DNA of 64,000 nt from Dipylidium caninum (GCA_017562135.1 QEYB01000936.1:682001-746000), one strand, 5' to 3'; counted from the first letter of the stretch, positions 24,043 through 35,416 are shown. Notes: a model not told the origin generated them from the letters alone. Translations and numbers: made by a program.

Positions 24043-26671
24043 ATGAACACCGGACAATGGGAAGAACAACGACGAAATTTCGCTATCACCAAATCAAGAT
24101 TGCAACACATGAAACCCGATCCTTTGGTCTCTATTGACGATTTTATTTCGAAAATGATATTTTCGCCTACAGAAAAAGCCATCAATCCTTCAAATCTAGA
24201 ACTCCACCAAACGACCCCTGTTGTAGAGGTACATGAATTTTCCCCAACGCCATTACTTGTTCTCCACGCCACCTTGTTTTGGTTGTGTTATAGGACCAAT
24301 CGGTCGGCGAAGGACTATGTTTTCCTAATACGAACCTTACATCTCACACTGACTCTGATGTTTCATGGAATGACTTTAAGTCTTTGGAGAATGTAGACAA
24401 GTACGAGATCTTGATCATTTTCTTCTGGTCTGGTGTTGCATTTTGTAATAGACTGCAGTTGTAAGTTCTTGGCGCTTGCCCATTTATAAATGCCCTCCAT
24501 ACCCCTTTTTAGTGCTTCGCAAACTTCCATCACGCACAACGTTGAAGGTGTTGAAAGTACAGATGATTTTGATAAATTTACCTCTTATGAATCCGCTTTC
24601 CACCCGCAAAAGCCGCAGTTATCCACAAATTTTTTTTTAAAATCCTCTGGCCAGAATGGCTGTGATGTGAGTTCTATTATGAGTTTAAGAACCCCTCTTT
24701 ATTGGATTATAATTTTACCGCTAATCACATTTCTCAGTCCCCCTCTTTAAGTTTCTGCACCTCCTCTGAGGCTACTCGGAATGATGCGCCAAAGATTTTC
24801 GATGAGGTTTGTTGGTTGCATTTTACCATTCAGTTAAATCTTTTTACTGCTAGTCAATCTCACTGTATTTCACATAAATCAATTTCATTGTATACTAATG
24901 GGTAAAAACCTTAACACCCTACTTTTAATTTGGCATCTACCGCCTCCAATTTGTTGTTTAATTATTTTTCGCGTCTTAGTGTCTCAATCGATTTTTCTTT
25001 CTGTTAACGGTTAAGTTTTCCGACTTCATCGGTTCCCGTCTTCCAGGCACATCATCTGTTTCAAATGAATTTTCTCACCCATCGCATGTATGGTGATTTT
25101 TTTGCATTGAGACTCCGTTTTTACAAATGAAATATTTAACCTAATTGTCTATTCGTTTTCAGGTAGCTAAGGCAGATGAATTACACAAAACACAGATTCC
25201 CTCAGTAGAACATGACGAGGTGGTTTATATCTCTTCAACGTCTTACATTTTCATATGAAAGAGAATTAAATCGAATCTGGCAAATGTTATCTGAAAGTTA
25301 ATAGTTCAATTTTAATTTTTTTGTAAGGGTACTGGGTTTCCCACTGTGTAGGCAGATTTAAACCTCTATATTTATTGCGTCTTTCTCTTGTCGCACTTAG
25401 TTCTGTCCTGTATACGTATTGGGAAATTTGTTATTGTATTAGATGAATTACAGCACAGACTTCTTTGGATTACAATATATTTTGAAATTAGCTGATATAA
25501 TTTGGCGATCTTTTAGACACCTTTGCGCGAACCGGCATTTGAGTCAAATAATACCGAAGACGCATTCGAAGAGTAAGTTGTAATGAGTATTGACGTTGAT
25601 CCTTTGCTTTCAGTTTCCAAGCTTGTGCTTACGAAGCCTCACCTGCCATCGAACAGTCTGTGCGTTGATCTATTCAACTCATCAGATCCCCCTTCACAGG
25701 CCTAACAGTTTAAACTCCACCTGTTAATCCCTTTTTGTAGCCGAAAAACTTACTTACGGAAGGTTGGTTAAAGTGTCTCTCAGAGTGTCGCAGTATGTTG
25801 GCAGAATCGGCTTCTGTTTTGTCATCGCTTGAGTTGGAATCTGATGTCAATTCATTTCTGACGACTCTTCGTGGCGATAACTTTGTCTTCGGTTAGCTTT
25901 AACTCAACCCATCCGCTTAGTAACACGTACATTTTCTACTCACTTTTCTAACAACTTAGAATTGATCGAAATCTACGGAATTATTCAAAGAATTCGTCTT
26001 TCAGCCTCCATTAACGGTAATTAATAAGTGCGTATAACATTTATTCCGTCTTTTTTAGTCAAACCTAAGACTCGACGTTTTTTGGTTATTAGGTATACTG
26101 GACACGCAATTGCTTACACTATTTAATCAAATTGACCAAACTTGGGGTGATTTGGCTAGATTCATAAAGAAAAATGATCACAAGGTGAGTTGTCGTATCA
26201 CACAAGACCTGAGATTTCCTGCTTTTTCAACCGTGTTATTTTAGGGCAATTGGATCGTTTCGCTCCTTTGAACCCTGACTCCTCGTAGTGCTCTGAGTAG
26301 TCCTATAGTAAATGAAAGATCCATATTAGTGGCAGTCGGTAGAATATTTACCACCTCTCACATTAGGAAAACAAGTCTATTAGTGAATCTCTCAGCACGT
26401 CGTATGCCAATGGACCTGTCGATATTGACTTTCAGATGACGCTGAAACGTCGTCTTGTCCAGTCAGCGAGGGCCACAACTGTGATGGATCCTCTCGCTGT
26501 GGAGCCAAATTGTGGTGTCTGTGTGACTCCAGTCCCTTCTACCTTAACTGGAGATGAGATGGAGCCCGGCACCCGGTGATTTCTCTTGCTGGTCGGGTAT
26601 ATCATGCTTCCTGTGCCAATCTCTGGGTCAATCGCGTAGAACTTTCACTTCCAGCTCTCCGAGTTGGCTGA
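24043..26671 (+). CDS. SYNRG: Synergin gamma-like protein (AP-1 accessory factor), reduced form with C-terminal frame break
   Basis: Twelve exons fit in phase: 24043-24228, 24294-24400, 24513-24666, 24738-24806, 25163-25219, 25517-25572, 25614-25659, 25741-25891, 25960-26016, 26093-26184, then 26367 onward, giving 395 codons to a TGA at 26577. The C-terminal part (LTEGWLKCLSECRSMLAES; YGIIQRIRLSASI; LFNQIDQTWGDLARF; CGVC) matches the conserved end of synergin gamma and aftiphilin-type proteins, which bind AP-1 at the trans-Golgi network and endosomes. Upstream are acidic-Phe motifs (SWNDFKSL, DDFDKF, EDFQAC) of the kind that bind adaptor ear domains. The EH domain and long linker of the vertebrate protein are absent. 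The family's final YHASCANLWVN block is present at 26610-26640 but one base out of frame. An upstream non-coding or short coding exon is possible. Confidence 0.82.
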
Positions 26672-26963
26672 ATGAGTTGTGCTGTGAAGCAGTATAAACG
26701 TTTCTAAAAAGCAATACGTCTTTTTTGGCTGTTTGCTGTATCTGTTAGGCCCCTCATCTTTTCTTGTTCACTGATTAACATCGTTTGCTTGTCGAAATTA
26801 ACGCGCAACTCTCGTAGTGAGGGGATCATTGATACATGTTAGATTGTTTTTCGTGGTAGTGTTGTATCAAAGAGTACCCTGTTAATACCAATCAGATCAT
26901 TTACAGCAACAATGTTGCCTTTTCACCGAACCAAGGTTCTAGGTTTCTTTCCTTCCAGTTGCA

Positions 26964-27894
26964 ATGTTGGCCGATGAGGAGAAGGAGATGCCTGCCAGGT
27001 CGATGCCTACGCCACGAAGTGTCGAAATGTTGGATGGTTTCGTGAAACGTTTAACATTAGCCAATGAAACGCTGGCCCTCTCTGTCGCTCAGCTATCAGT
27101 TCTAGTTGATTTGGAGTTGCAGGATTTGAGACGCATCTACGCCGAATTAGGTATGCCTCAGGTGCCGGCCGACATATCAGCAGATGATTGGCTTCTGGCC
27201 ATTCGCGGTTCTTCATTTCCCTCTTCCCCTCCGACGTCTGAATGAAGACGCAAATCATTCCTTCCAAATAGACAATGTAAAGAAGGAAGTAAAGTCGGAG
27301 GAGGAGGAGGTCAAGGTGGAAAATATATCAGAAGTGAGGCGGTTATGTCATGTTTCAAAGCCTTGTCCTGAAAGTTGATATATGGTTCTGTGTAGATTAC
27401 TAATACCACTTTTTGTTAGGCATGAAAGTGGATTTTGGTAGCACCATCACTTGCGTGATTGTGCTTTTCTCGCTATTTTGTTGGGGGCCCTTGAGTAGTT
27501 CTTTCCGATTGATTTATTTACTTGAAACTGGGTAAGGCTTGGAGAAGATACCTAGGTTTAACTGTGTAAAACTTAAGACTTCCTTCGTTTCAACCTAATT
27601 CCCATGACTTTTTTTCGTACATAGTTCCCTGCACTCGACACTCCAGTCTCCCATTTCCCTCCTTCATCACAACCGTCGCAGAAGCCTCCTAAGGCGGAGG
27701 AGATCGACGCCTTCGCTTTCTTTGTACGGCATGTCGGGGCGACGCTTCGACGCGAGCACAAGTCGGCTCTGCGTGGTGGTGACTTCTCGGAGGCCTGGCT
27801 AGAGGCAAAACTCGCCTCCAAGTGGGCCTCCCTCAGCCCTGACGAAAAGTTCGCATGGCAACGTGCTGCAGAGAGCGCTTCTCACGTTACATAA
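26964..27894 (+). CDS. Small protein with C-terminal HMG box
   Basis: Exons 26964-27150, 27272-27333 and 27625-27894 (TAA) join with phases 1 and 0 to give 172 residues. A second in-phase donor at 27207/27208 would add 19 residues (191 in total). Without splicing, exon 1 ends at a TGA near 27243. Residues 20-60 are a predicted amphipathic helix rich in Leu and Ala. A short KKEVKSEEEEVKVE linker contains two matches to the sumoylation consensus. The last 65 residues (DAFAFFVRHV; LRREHK; EAWLEAKLASKWASLSPDEK) have the three-helix HMG-box pattern with the expected aromatic and Trp residues. HMG boxes bind or bend DNA, so a nuclear role is inferred. No specific ortholog was recognised. The gene begins only about 290 bp after the synergin stop, on the same strand. 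Confidence 0.6.
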
Positions 27895-28324
27895 ACAATT
27901 TTCTCAATAGTGTTATTTATTGTAAATATATTCACGCTCTATTCAAGCCCATTTTTTTATCGCCTTCCACTTTGTTTTTGTTTTCACCAAATGGTCCACC
28001 AACCGACCACCGCACTCCCATTTTAACTGTTGTTTGTTCCTTTGACACCATTTCTACCATGGTAAGACAGTAGAACAAGAAGCGTGAAATCTCGGCATTC
28101 ATCTGTTAGTGCGGTAAATGACTATTTACTAGGCTGATAATAGACAGATTACATTAACAAATTCTGAATTGTAAACGAGTGCAACCCATCTAACTTGGGA
28201 GGTTCATTTAAATGGTAAATGAGTTGGATACAACAGTGGTAGCGATGGTAGAGGACAGGTGAGAAATGTGAACAGTAGAGGAAGCGGTCTGTCCGCTCAT
28301 CACTTGTCTTTCTTACTCGAGATA

Positions 28325-29619
28325 ATGGAATCCGGCCACTTAAAATCCATGGGTCTGAGCATTGACGCGTTAGAGATGGAATTACAGCGTTCCGTAAGGA
28401 AGGAGCAGCGTCATTGGCATGAAAATGACGCGAAGTTGAGAGCAATTGAACAGAGAGTTGCCACCTACGAAGAGTTTCGGTAAGTGTTACTATCCACTTA
28501 AAGGATTACCCTAATTATCAAAAGGGGCCTTGTCGACGGTTGTGAGCTACGTCCATTGAAGTTCAAGGAGGTGAAAACAGCAACTAAACGCTATGCGGGC
28601 TGGGCTCCGGCTCTGTCGTCTACTTCTTGTGTGTACACCGGTCAGAACAATCTTTCACCTACCAATGACCTACCCGTAAGTTCGGGTTTGGCCTAACCTT
28701 ATTTTACCCAATCTAAATCGGGACGTGACCTCGAACATGTTTCAGGCCGACATCACGGGTTTCGTCGTTTACCACCTGCCCTATCCTCCCATTCCAATCT
28801 ATCTCCCACACGCATTCCTGCCCCAAGCTGTGCAAAAAATACACAAGGCAGCATAAGGTCTAATTTACTACTTTATAAAGCAATCTCACTTTGAGGAAAA
28901 CATTGAGGTTGGAGAAGTAATTCTACTCATTTCTGAGTTCTGGCGCATTTACATCGTTCGTCGAGGGGAACATCTTTCAGCGCCACTTCAATATGCTTCC
29001 CACAGCCTATCACGGTGTAAACAAATAAACATTCCTCTACTACTATTTACCTTCCCATGTTGCTTTGCCACAGGTTTTACAGGTTACCTTGTAACACATC
29101 CTCACCTACGCCGTAAAGCTTTGTCACCACATGCATAATTATATATTTGTCCAACCAATCAGCCAGAGATCTTACCTCGCGCTTGAATTTTGATTTGTTA
29201 ATTATACTAATTTCTTATTGGTTGACTGCATTCTAGTACTTTCACATGTGTAGGGGCAGTTTGACAATATCGACAACTTCATCAGATGCTGGAATGACCT
29301 CGAAAGGCGCCAATCCGAAGTCCAACTAGCGAGTCTATTGGCAGAGCAGCCGGAGCTGCTTCAAGAAGTTTTCGCTTCAAGTGCCGGTCTCCATATACTG
29401 CCGCGACTCCTGAAAAGCCTTTTAGCAGCGTCTGCAGACGCTCCAGAGTGTGTTATTCGTACCTTACAGGCAATCGGTTCAAGTAAAAATTTCGAATTAA
29501 CTGCCATGTTCATGTCCGACGAGGAGAAGACCCTGATAGGTGGCATACTTGAAACCTTAAGAAACACCACGGGCCAACAAATTACCGATGCGTTGAAAAG
29601 ACTATGGCTTCCTACGTAA
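28325..29619 (+). CDS. CCDC103: CCDC103 / DNAAF19, ciliary dynein-arm assembly factor
   Basis: Exons 28325-28479, 28525-28675 and 29254-29619 (TAA) give 223 residues (human 242). The N-terminal coiled coil (IDALEMELQRSVRKEQRHWHE, then NDAKLRAIEQRVATYEEFRG, then LRPLKFKE) is the diagnostic CCDC103 signature, with the AVEQRVASYEEFRG-type motif split by intron 1. The C-terminal helical domain (FIRCWNDLERR; LLEQ-like region; GGILETLRNT) matches the RPAP3-C-like fold of the family. CCDC103 stabilises outer and inner dynein arms on axonemal microtubules. Flatworms need it for flame cells, sensory cilia and sperm. An alternative last exon of 36 codons (28746-28856) follows a good tttcag acceptor in the correct phase. 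It would truncate the C-terminal domain. Confidence 0.9.
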
Positions 29620-29941
29620 CTGCCTCCCCGTCTATTCATCATTTTATTCGAATCCGTATAAAAAACGGTTTAAATAATTCACATTGATTGTTAAGTGCTA
29701 TTAGTGATGGGATTAAATCAACAGTGCACATAGGCATCTCCTTCAAAACCACAAAAAGAGCACATTGTTTCGTAGATACACTTGTTTTATCCTGCTTGTG
29801 TCTATATTACGGTCAGCTTAAAAGAAATCTAGTGGATTAACTTTAAACTCAGGAATTTACTAATGACTTTTCACACGCGTGACACTCGGAGGCATTTTCA
29901 TTTAACGGTTAGACAATACTCACGAATGGAAGTCGAAGAAC

Positions 29942-30194
29942 TGTGAAAAGGAGATTCATTACTTAAAACCATTATCTCCTGATAATCAGATTTATAACTT
30001 CTCAAGTGATAAGTACTCGTGGTAACATGCAGTACGATATAATGTACATTTCGGCAGTATCAACTATGAATTTGTGAAAAAGGCGATCCATTACTAAAAC
30101 CATTGTCAGATTTATAACTTCTCAAGTGATAAGTACTCATGGTAACATGCAGTACGATATAATGTACATTTCGGCAGTATCAACTATGAATTTG
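29942..30194. repeat. Two-unit tandem repeat of about 120-130 bp
   Basis: The lines from about 29987 to 30073 recur exactly 120 bases later (30107-30193), with one substitution in the 60-base core. The flanking part of the unit (tgtgaaaa..attactaaaacc) repeats with small indels. It lies in the 3' flank of the minus-strand ubiquitin-like gene. Confidence 0.9.
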
Positions 30195-30259
30195 AGCACA
30201 TTCGTAGAAGAAAGTACTTCCATGGAATTAGCAAAAGTAAGAATAACCGGGGTTATAAA

Positions 30260-31279
30260 TCAACTTAATAATGACACCTGAATTGCACTTCCATCTGTGA
30301 TGCCGTAGTCTTTGAGGTGTTTATGCGGTTGCAATTGATAATTGTTGAAGTAGAGGTCAGCTCTTCGACAATTGATTGCTAGAGTATTTTTGACAATTCT
30401 TTGAACTTCCTCCACCGTACAGTTAGCTGGAACTGTCACAGTAACGGTTCTTCTACCAAATTCACAGAGGAGATTAATTTCTTTCTCCTGAAATCTTGAG
30501 GGATTACCTTCTCGAACTCGCGTGTCTTGTAAGTAGAAGCTCTCATCGCCCCCGATCGTCAGCATATCTGGTGTCTTTTCAGAATCCAGCCTTCTCCCCG
30601 ATAAAATAAATTCCTGATATTCGGCAGGAATGCCAGTTTTACTTTCCACGTCTTTGCAGATCTCTTTCAATGGTCTATATGCATCTACATACAAGCTGAA
30701 GGGATCTCCGGTAGCTGTCAAGACGTGGACTTTAATCCTGCGTTGACGAGTTAGGGATGAGTTCTCCGGAAAGTCGTCACAGTATTCGTGGTGTTCAGAT
30801 GAGGATTGCTGCCCCTGATCTAGACGTCTTGCCACTACGATGCAAGCATTCGCCTTCATCTCATAATCCTCCAGTCGGCGGGAATCCTCCAAGACCCAAT
30901 TAGCGTAGACAAGGAATGCTTGCTTGATGTTGAAAGTCGGACGAATTTTGTGATTGATTTTCTCACGTAACTCACCTACTGTAGCATTCAAATGAATCGC
31001 AATGGAATGCACCTCCGTGGGTGAAATAGTCAGCCTGATTGGGACGATACTTTTGTAGTTTAGGGGCAGGTGCAATTCGAGAGAACAGGGGTCCGTGATT
31101 CCATACTCCTCCAGACTTCGTCCATTTTCGAGGTAGACACTTCTATGCGTGAGGACTTGATCATTCTGAGGAATCCCAAGGGCCATGGTAATATCGTGCT
31201 TCACGTTCATGACAATGTCATTGGCTTTTACCGATAGAGTTAGCAGTTCACTGCCTTGGTGAATTATTCGAAGGTGCAT
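30260..31279 (-). CDS. Single-exon protein of four tandem ubiquitin-like domains
   Basis: An intron-free frame of 339 residues from ATG at 31279. It divides into four ubiquitin-like folds: about 1-75 (MHLRIIHQGSELLTLSVKAND..VKHDITMALGIP..YGI.D), 80-152, 182-255 (IKVHVLTATGDPFSLYVDAYRPLKEICKDVE..TGIP..QEFILSGRRLD) and 265-339 (INLLCEFGRRTVTVTVPANCTVEEVQRIV..LQPHKHLKDYGI.DGS). Each has the beta-turn-beta, helix and [L/Y]xxYGI.[D]xx[T/S/C]. endings typical of ubiquitin. None ends in the Gly-Gly needed for conjugation or processing, so this is an integral UBL protein and not a polyubiquitin precursor. Lys residues at ubiquitin chain positions are poorly kept. The domains are strongly diverged from one another. 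No named family was recognised. The lack of introns in an intron-rich neighbourhood suggests retroposition or a fast-evolving lineage-specific gene. Confidence 0.8.
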   Translation of the reverse strand: MHLRIIHQGSELLTLSVKANDIVMNVKHDITMALGIPQNDQVLTHRSVYLENGRSLEEYGITDPCSLELHLPLNYKSIVPIRLTISPTEVHSIAIHLNATVGELREKINHKIRPTFNIKQAFLVYANWVLEDSRRLEDYEMKANACIVVARRLDQGQQSSSEHHEYCDDFPENSSLTRQRRIKVHVLTATGDPFSLYVDAYRPLKEICKDVESKTGIPAEYQEFILSGRRLDSEKTPDMLTIGGDESFYLQDTRVREGNPSRFQEKEINLLCEFGRRTVTVTVPANCTVEEVQRIVKNTLAINCRRADLYFNNYQLQPHKHLKDYGITDGSAIQVSLLS

Positions 31280-31300
31280 AATGCGACAGTACGCACACTA

Positions 31301-31530
31301 CTAGGGGGGAATTGTATTTGCTAAGGCGCGGGGCATAAGGCAGCACGTATACGTATTCATTAGCTTCAACTGAGACCTTCGCATTGGCTCACCACTCGCC
31401 ATATCTGGTGTGGGTGCGTACGTTTGTGCGGATTTCAATACATTGACAAGCGCCTCCTCACATTTTACGCCATTAATATCACGAAGAGCACAACTTCTCC
31501 AAAGTAGCACGTCTCCATTATTGACAAGAA
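31301..31530 (-). CDS. Possible PDZ-like terminal exon (low confidence)
   Basis: A minus-strand frame ending 22 bases before the ubiquitin-like ORF begins. Translation upstream of the first ATG gives FLVNNGDVLLWRSCALRD, then EEALVNVLKSAQ. This resembles the GD-xL-xxNG-xxL..EEA...LK half of a PDZ domain. The N-terminal half of such a domain, including the GLGF loop, would have to come from an upstream exon that was not found. A ctaag acceptor precedes it. The tail after the putative domain (APTPDMASGEPMRRSQ) is unremarkable. It could be a last exon of an undetected gene or chance similarity. Confidence 0.3.
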
Positions 31531-33022
31531 ATACTTAGAAATTTATAAATTAGCGGAATCCACGTCACATCGACAAGGATGAACTACTAATGCATGCATT
31601 GCAAATGTCAAATCTGGCACCCAATCTTGTCATTATTACCCGCGAAATTTACAGATGGGTGCAGTTTCAGACAGAATTGCTCAAACAGATTCAAACAGGA
31701 GTTGGCATTGAGGAATTAATTTTTGGTGAAATCGCCTTTCCCACCGGATAAAAAGATATACCAAATTCGAGCTGCCTTAATTACTTTTCAACTTTGCGGA
31801 GTTAGGGAGGGGCGAATATCCTCATTTTTGGAAAGGCGACAGAAAAATTGGCAACCATTTTCACAGCTATTACCACCAAATGGTCGTTTTATCATAAGTC
31901 AAAACGCAATGAGGTAGACATTAATTAAAAGCAATAGAAAAACCAAATTAAAGGACTCCTCAAATCATGGCACATATGTCTATGTCGCAACAGAATATAT
32001 AATATCCACATACTTACAACTACAAAGGACCCTTGTAGTAGTGAATTCAGGACTGATAACAGATCACTTAACTATTGAACAACTCGATTCACCCCAAGTC
32101 AGCTTTTGGATCTATGCCGAAGGCGATTGATTTGGCCCTACATATTAGCCTAGACGTTGGACTGTTAAAAATAGTTTCGGCTTTCTGGCTTTACATGTAA
32201 TAAGAAGTCGCTGGTCAGAAATAATTAGACGGAATTGATGCAGATGGTACTACGCACAGATAGTTAACTATAAAAGCATTCATACGAAGACATGGGGGAA
32301 AGGTACTGGCCGCTAAGTAGCAGAGTTGAGTTCGTAAAATTTGAGGAAAAATTTACACGAAACTTTTTGGAAATAATAAAATGCTGGGTCTTGTAGTCGT
32401 CGTTGCACACATATGACGAGTATGTATCTAAATAACAGGATCACGGCTTGACTTATCTAACTTTTAACTGACAAGCCTTATCACCCCAATTGTCCGCCAA
32501 ATTTAAAGGGGCAAGAAATTGTTCTGCAGACCGCAGAATATGTGTCTTCATGAAAGCGTAATAACCTTGTATTCAGGGCCAAGCAAACAACCTATCGACA
32601 TTCTGATTAGAGAATGAATGAAATTTAAAGCCATGGTTCCTTTTTTCTGTTAAACGTAAGACATGGGTCTCCAAAAATCCCTTCTGGCTGACGGCACGTT
32701 CCGGCCAGTTAAGGTCTGAAATACGTGGTTCACATGTGACACATGTTCCTTGCCTGAAATCGTTTCGGACGGGAACTACTATATTCATCATTTTAGCACT
32801 TAGCAGGACGTGGTTACCAATTTGCGCTAGCTGCTCTAAATAAAAGGCTAGTTTTCGTAATTATGTGCTGTAAATATTCGCGGAAACATGAGTTTGTCTG
32901 AAACCGATGGGTTACAAGAAAGTTTTCACGCAAATCATCTCACGCGGGTAAATGCACCAATAACCTGCGAGAAATTGTTTTCTACTTGTGCCGAACTCAC
33001 ATAAAATCCGCTTTTCGTGAGT
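31531..33022. other. Gene-free stretch before HGH1
   Basis: AT-rich, with only short frames that lack splice support or family motifs. It includes the presumed HGH1 promoter; no TATA box was assigned. Confidence 0.5.
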
Positions 33023-34252
33023 ATGAATGTTTGGGAGTCTCTTCTCCAGATATCGGCCGACCAGAAATCTATTGGGCAGCTGGGAGACGACCTCTGTCAC
33101 TATTTCAACCTTTTGACGAAAACTGTCATAGAGTCGGCGAAATTATTGTCCCCTCATGATTTAGGTAAACGGTTTTTAAGTAAACGCCATTTTAGCTTCG
33201 AATAAATTGTTTCAACTCTCGGTGAAGTGTTTAATTAATTTCTCTGCAAATGAAGATTTGGCGAGGCAATTGTATCAATGTGTCGAACCAAAACAGAGGG
33301 AAACATTATTGTCTACCCTTGCTTCCTTCGCCTTTTCTGAAGCCGAAGAAGATGCTAGAGACCTAACAGCTTTCGTACTTATTAATCTAGCCACTTTACC
33401 CGAATGGGCGAGTGAATTTTGTGATGCTCCCTATGCGAAAACAATTTGCAGGAAAATCGCCTCTAAAAAAGAACCGTCTAATACGGAACTGAAAGTTCGA
33501 TTATATTGTTTTCTTTAGTACTCATTTTAAGCTCCTTCTTCATCTTACCAGTGCTCAAAAAATGCGTCTGTTCATGTGTGAGGAGGGTCTTTGTTTGTCT
33601 ACCCTCGTCTCCCTTCTACCCGAACTACAAGAAACCTCCTCTAGGTTATCAATTGCCGGGATCCTGAAAAATTGTTGCTTCGAAGAAGGTATTAAATTCG
33701 GTACCATAAAAAAGTCACAGCTTGCCATAGCGCAATGTGCTCTTCTTCATACGATCTGTTGTCCGGTGCCCTTTTTATCTTATGTGATGCTGCCGATGAT
33801 ATTGCGATGGATGACCTTAGCAAACTCCCCTCACTAATTCGCGAATCCTACGGGTCTAAAACAATGGAAAGGGAACCAAATAAGCTCGTAAAAATCACAG
33901 TATGTGAAGCTCTACTCATGGTAATTGACGGATTTATTAATTTCAAATTCTTTATAGCTTTGTTCCACTAAGTCAGGACGTTGTTATCTGCGGAGTCTTG
34001 GGACTTATTTCATACTACGCGAGATGCATCGCCAAGAGTGTGACGTTGATCGGAAATTAGAGAAGGTTGGTGCACTGGCGGATCAACGACTTCAAAGGCA
34101 GCTAATTTTCGTCATCGAGAGTTGTTGATCAGCTAATTTGCGAGGAGAGTGAACGTCCGACTGATTATCCCAGTCTTCGACAAGTACCAATTGATGAAGA
34201 ATTACAGAAAAACTTGAACAAAGCCAAGGATGAATACTTAAATCCAAACTAA
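33023..34252 (+). CDS. HGH1: HGH1 homolog (chaperone for eEF2 folding)
   Basis: Six exons: 33023-33164, 33196-33517, 33552-33688, 33721-33920, 33958-34069 and 34122-34252 (TAA), about 347 residues (human about 390). Intron 3 (33689-33720) is only 32 nt. It is supported because it restores the frame between LKNCCFEE and the ILCDAADDIAMDDLSKLP block. Family signatures are GILKNCCFE (vertebrate TLRNCCFE), the D-E/D..LP..L..., REPNKLVKITVCEALLM (REPD..IR..LVEA..LL), YLRSLGTYFILREMH and a C-terminal VPIDEELQKNL (VPEDVEQQL). The fold is armadillo-like. In yeast and human, HGH1 brings TRiC/CCT and Hsp90 to nascent elongation factor 2 in the cytosol. The exon 5/6 boundary is the least certain. An upstream first exon is possible because the N-terminus is short. 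Confidence 0.85.
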
Positions 34253-35318
34253 TTATCGTTTCGCTGTTGGAATCTCGTATGTGATGTAGATTGCTCTGAC
34301 TGGCTCTGTCACAAATTATCATGCTACTTACGTGAACTAAGTAGCATTTTGCCATTTCTCTTGTCCTAGTCTTTTTGTACACGATGCTGCTTATATTTTT
34401 TGTATTTCACTGTTTTTCTCTTATTTCACACGGTCACCGGGATACCTACTGCTTAGACTTCCGGTGCCACCGGAATATCAAGAAGCTGGGAGAACTTTGT
34501 GCAAGTGTAACCATGTTTTCTCAATTTCTCTCGACAAGGTATCCTGTGGACGGGTGATAAATCATCGCGTGATGGACTAGCAGAAATGAAGTTGACTTTG
34601 TGGAAGGGGGAATTTTGCACGCAGACCCGGTGTAATTGGTGTAGGTCAACCCATGCCTATCTCCAAGACCTAATGACGTGTTTCTACAGTCGTTACCCTG
34701 GACAGTGGCATAGATGGGGTTTAGGTCTCCGCCAACTATAGGTACAATGATTGCGTTCGAGTGAACATTGTTGGGTCCATCAAGGATTATGAGGGCTTTT
34801 CCCCCGTCAAATTTTGTGAGTAGAAGGGGGGTACAGTGGTCTATCTACGCCTCTTTTCTTTCCCCTCGTCTGCAGTACGTGTCTTGAATCTCCGAGGCTA
34901 CCAGCAACTGACCGGCTATCCCTTATCGAGTAAATGGTGAATTGGTTTATTTGAACCATCACCTAAGGCTTGCTTTTCTCTCTTTTCAGTTTGTTCGGAC
35001 GTGAAAAATGTCCTACAATAAAGGCCCCCGGGAATGCGTGTCTATCCGTTAGGGAAACCTTGAAATTTTGCTAATTTTTGCACAGCGCAAGAGAATCTAA
35101 CTCCATTGATCTCACTTATGCTTATCTTTGGCTTGAAAGCTGGTTAATGAACGGTCGATCTCCCCCTTCGGCTTAAAACGGTACATCGTAAAGAACTTTA
35201 GCTTTACTGATAATTTCAACTTAACTAAAACGATACGAGTCATCAGAATGTCACAACCACGCGCTCTCTTTCATCCACCCCCACTTACAATTACAAAATT
35301 TGAGCTCTTAGATAATAA
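34253..35318. other. Gene-free spacer between HGH1 and the lysine-rich gene cluster
   Basis: No coding signal was seen. The short open frames here are AT-rich and not spliced to anything recognisable. Confidence 0.5.
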
Positions 35319-35375
35319 CCAATGAATAAAGTTGATGCCCAGCCAATCGAAGGTAAAGTATACTAATCTATAAAA
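35319..35375 (+). promoter_or_regulatory. CCAAT-TATA promoter of cluster copy 1
   Basis: CCAAT at 35319-35323 (a second at 35343) and TATAAAA at 35369-35375. The coding ATG is 48 bases after the TATA start. An ATG that overlaps the TATA box (35375) must lie upstream of the transcription start, so it is not the translation start. Confidence 0.7.
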
Positions 35376-35416
35376 TGGGGCGATTCGTCTTGTGCAGGTT
35401 AGAGTCCATTTTTTTG

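Noticed and set aside
35375..35416. Earlier ATG for cluster copy 1
   Set aside because: It overlaps the TATA box, so it is upstream of the expected transcription start. Paralogs start at the equivalent of 35417.
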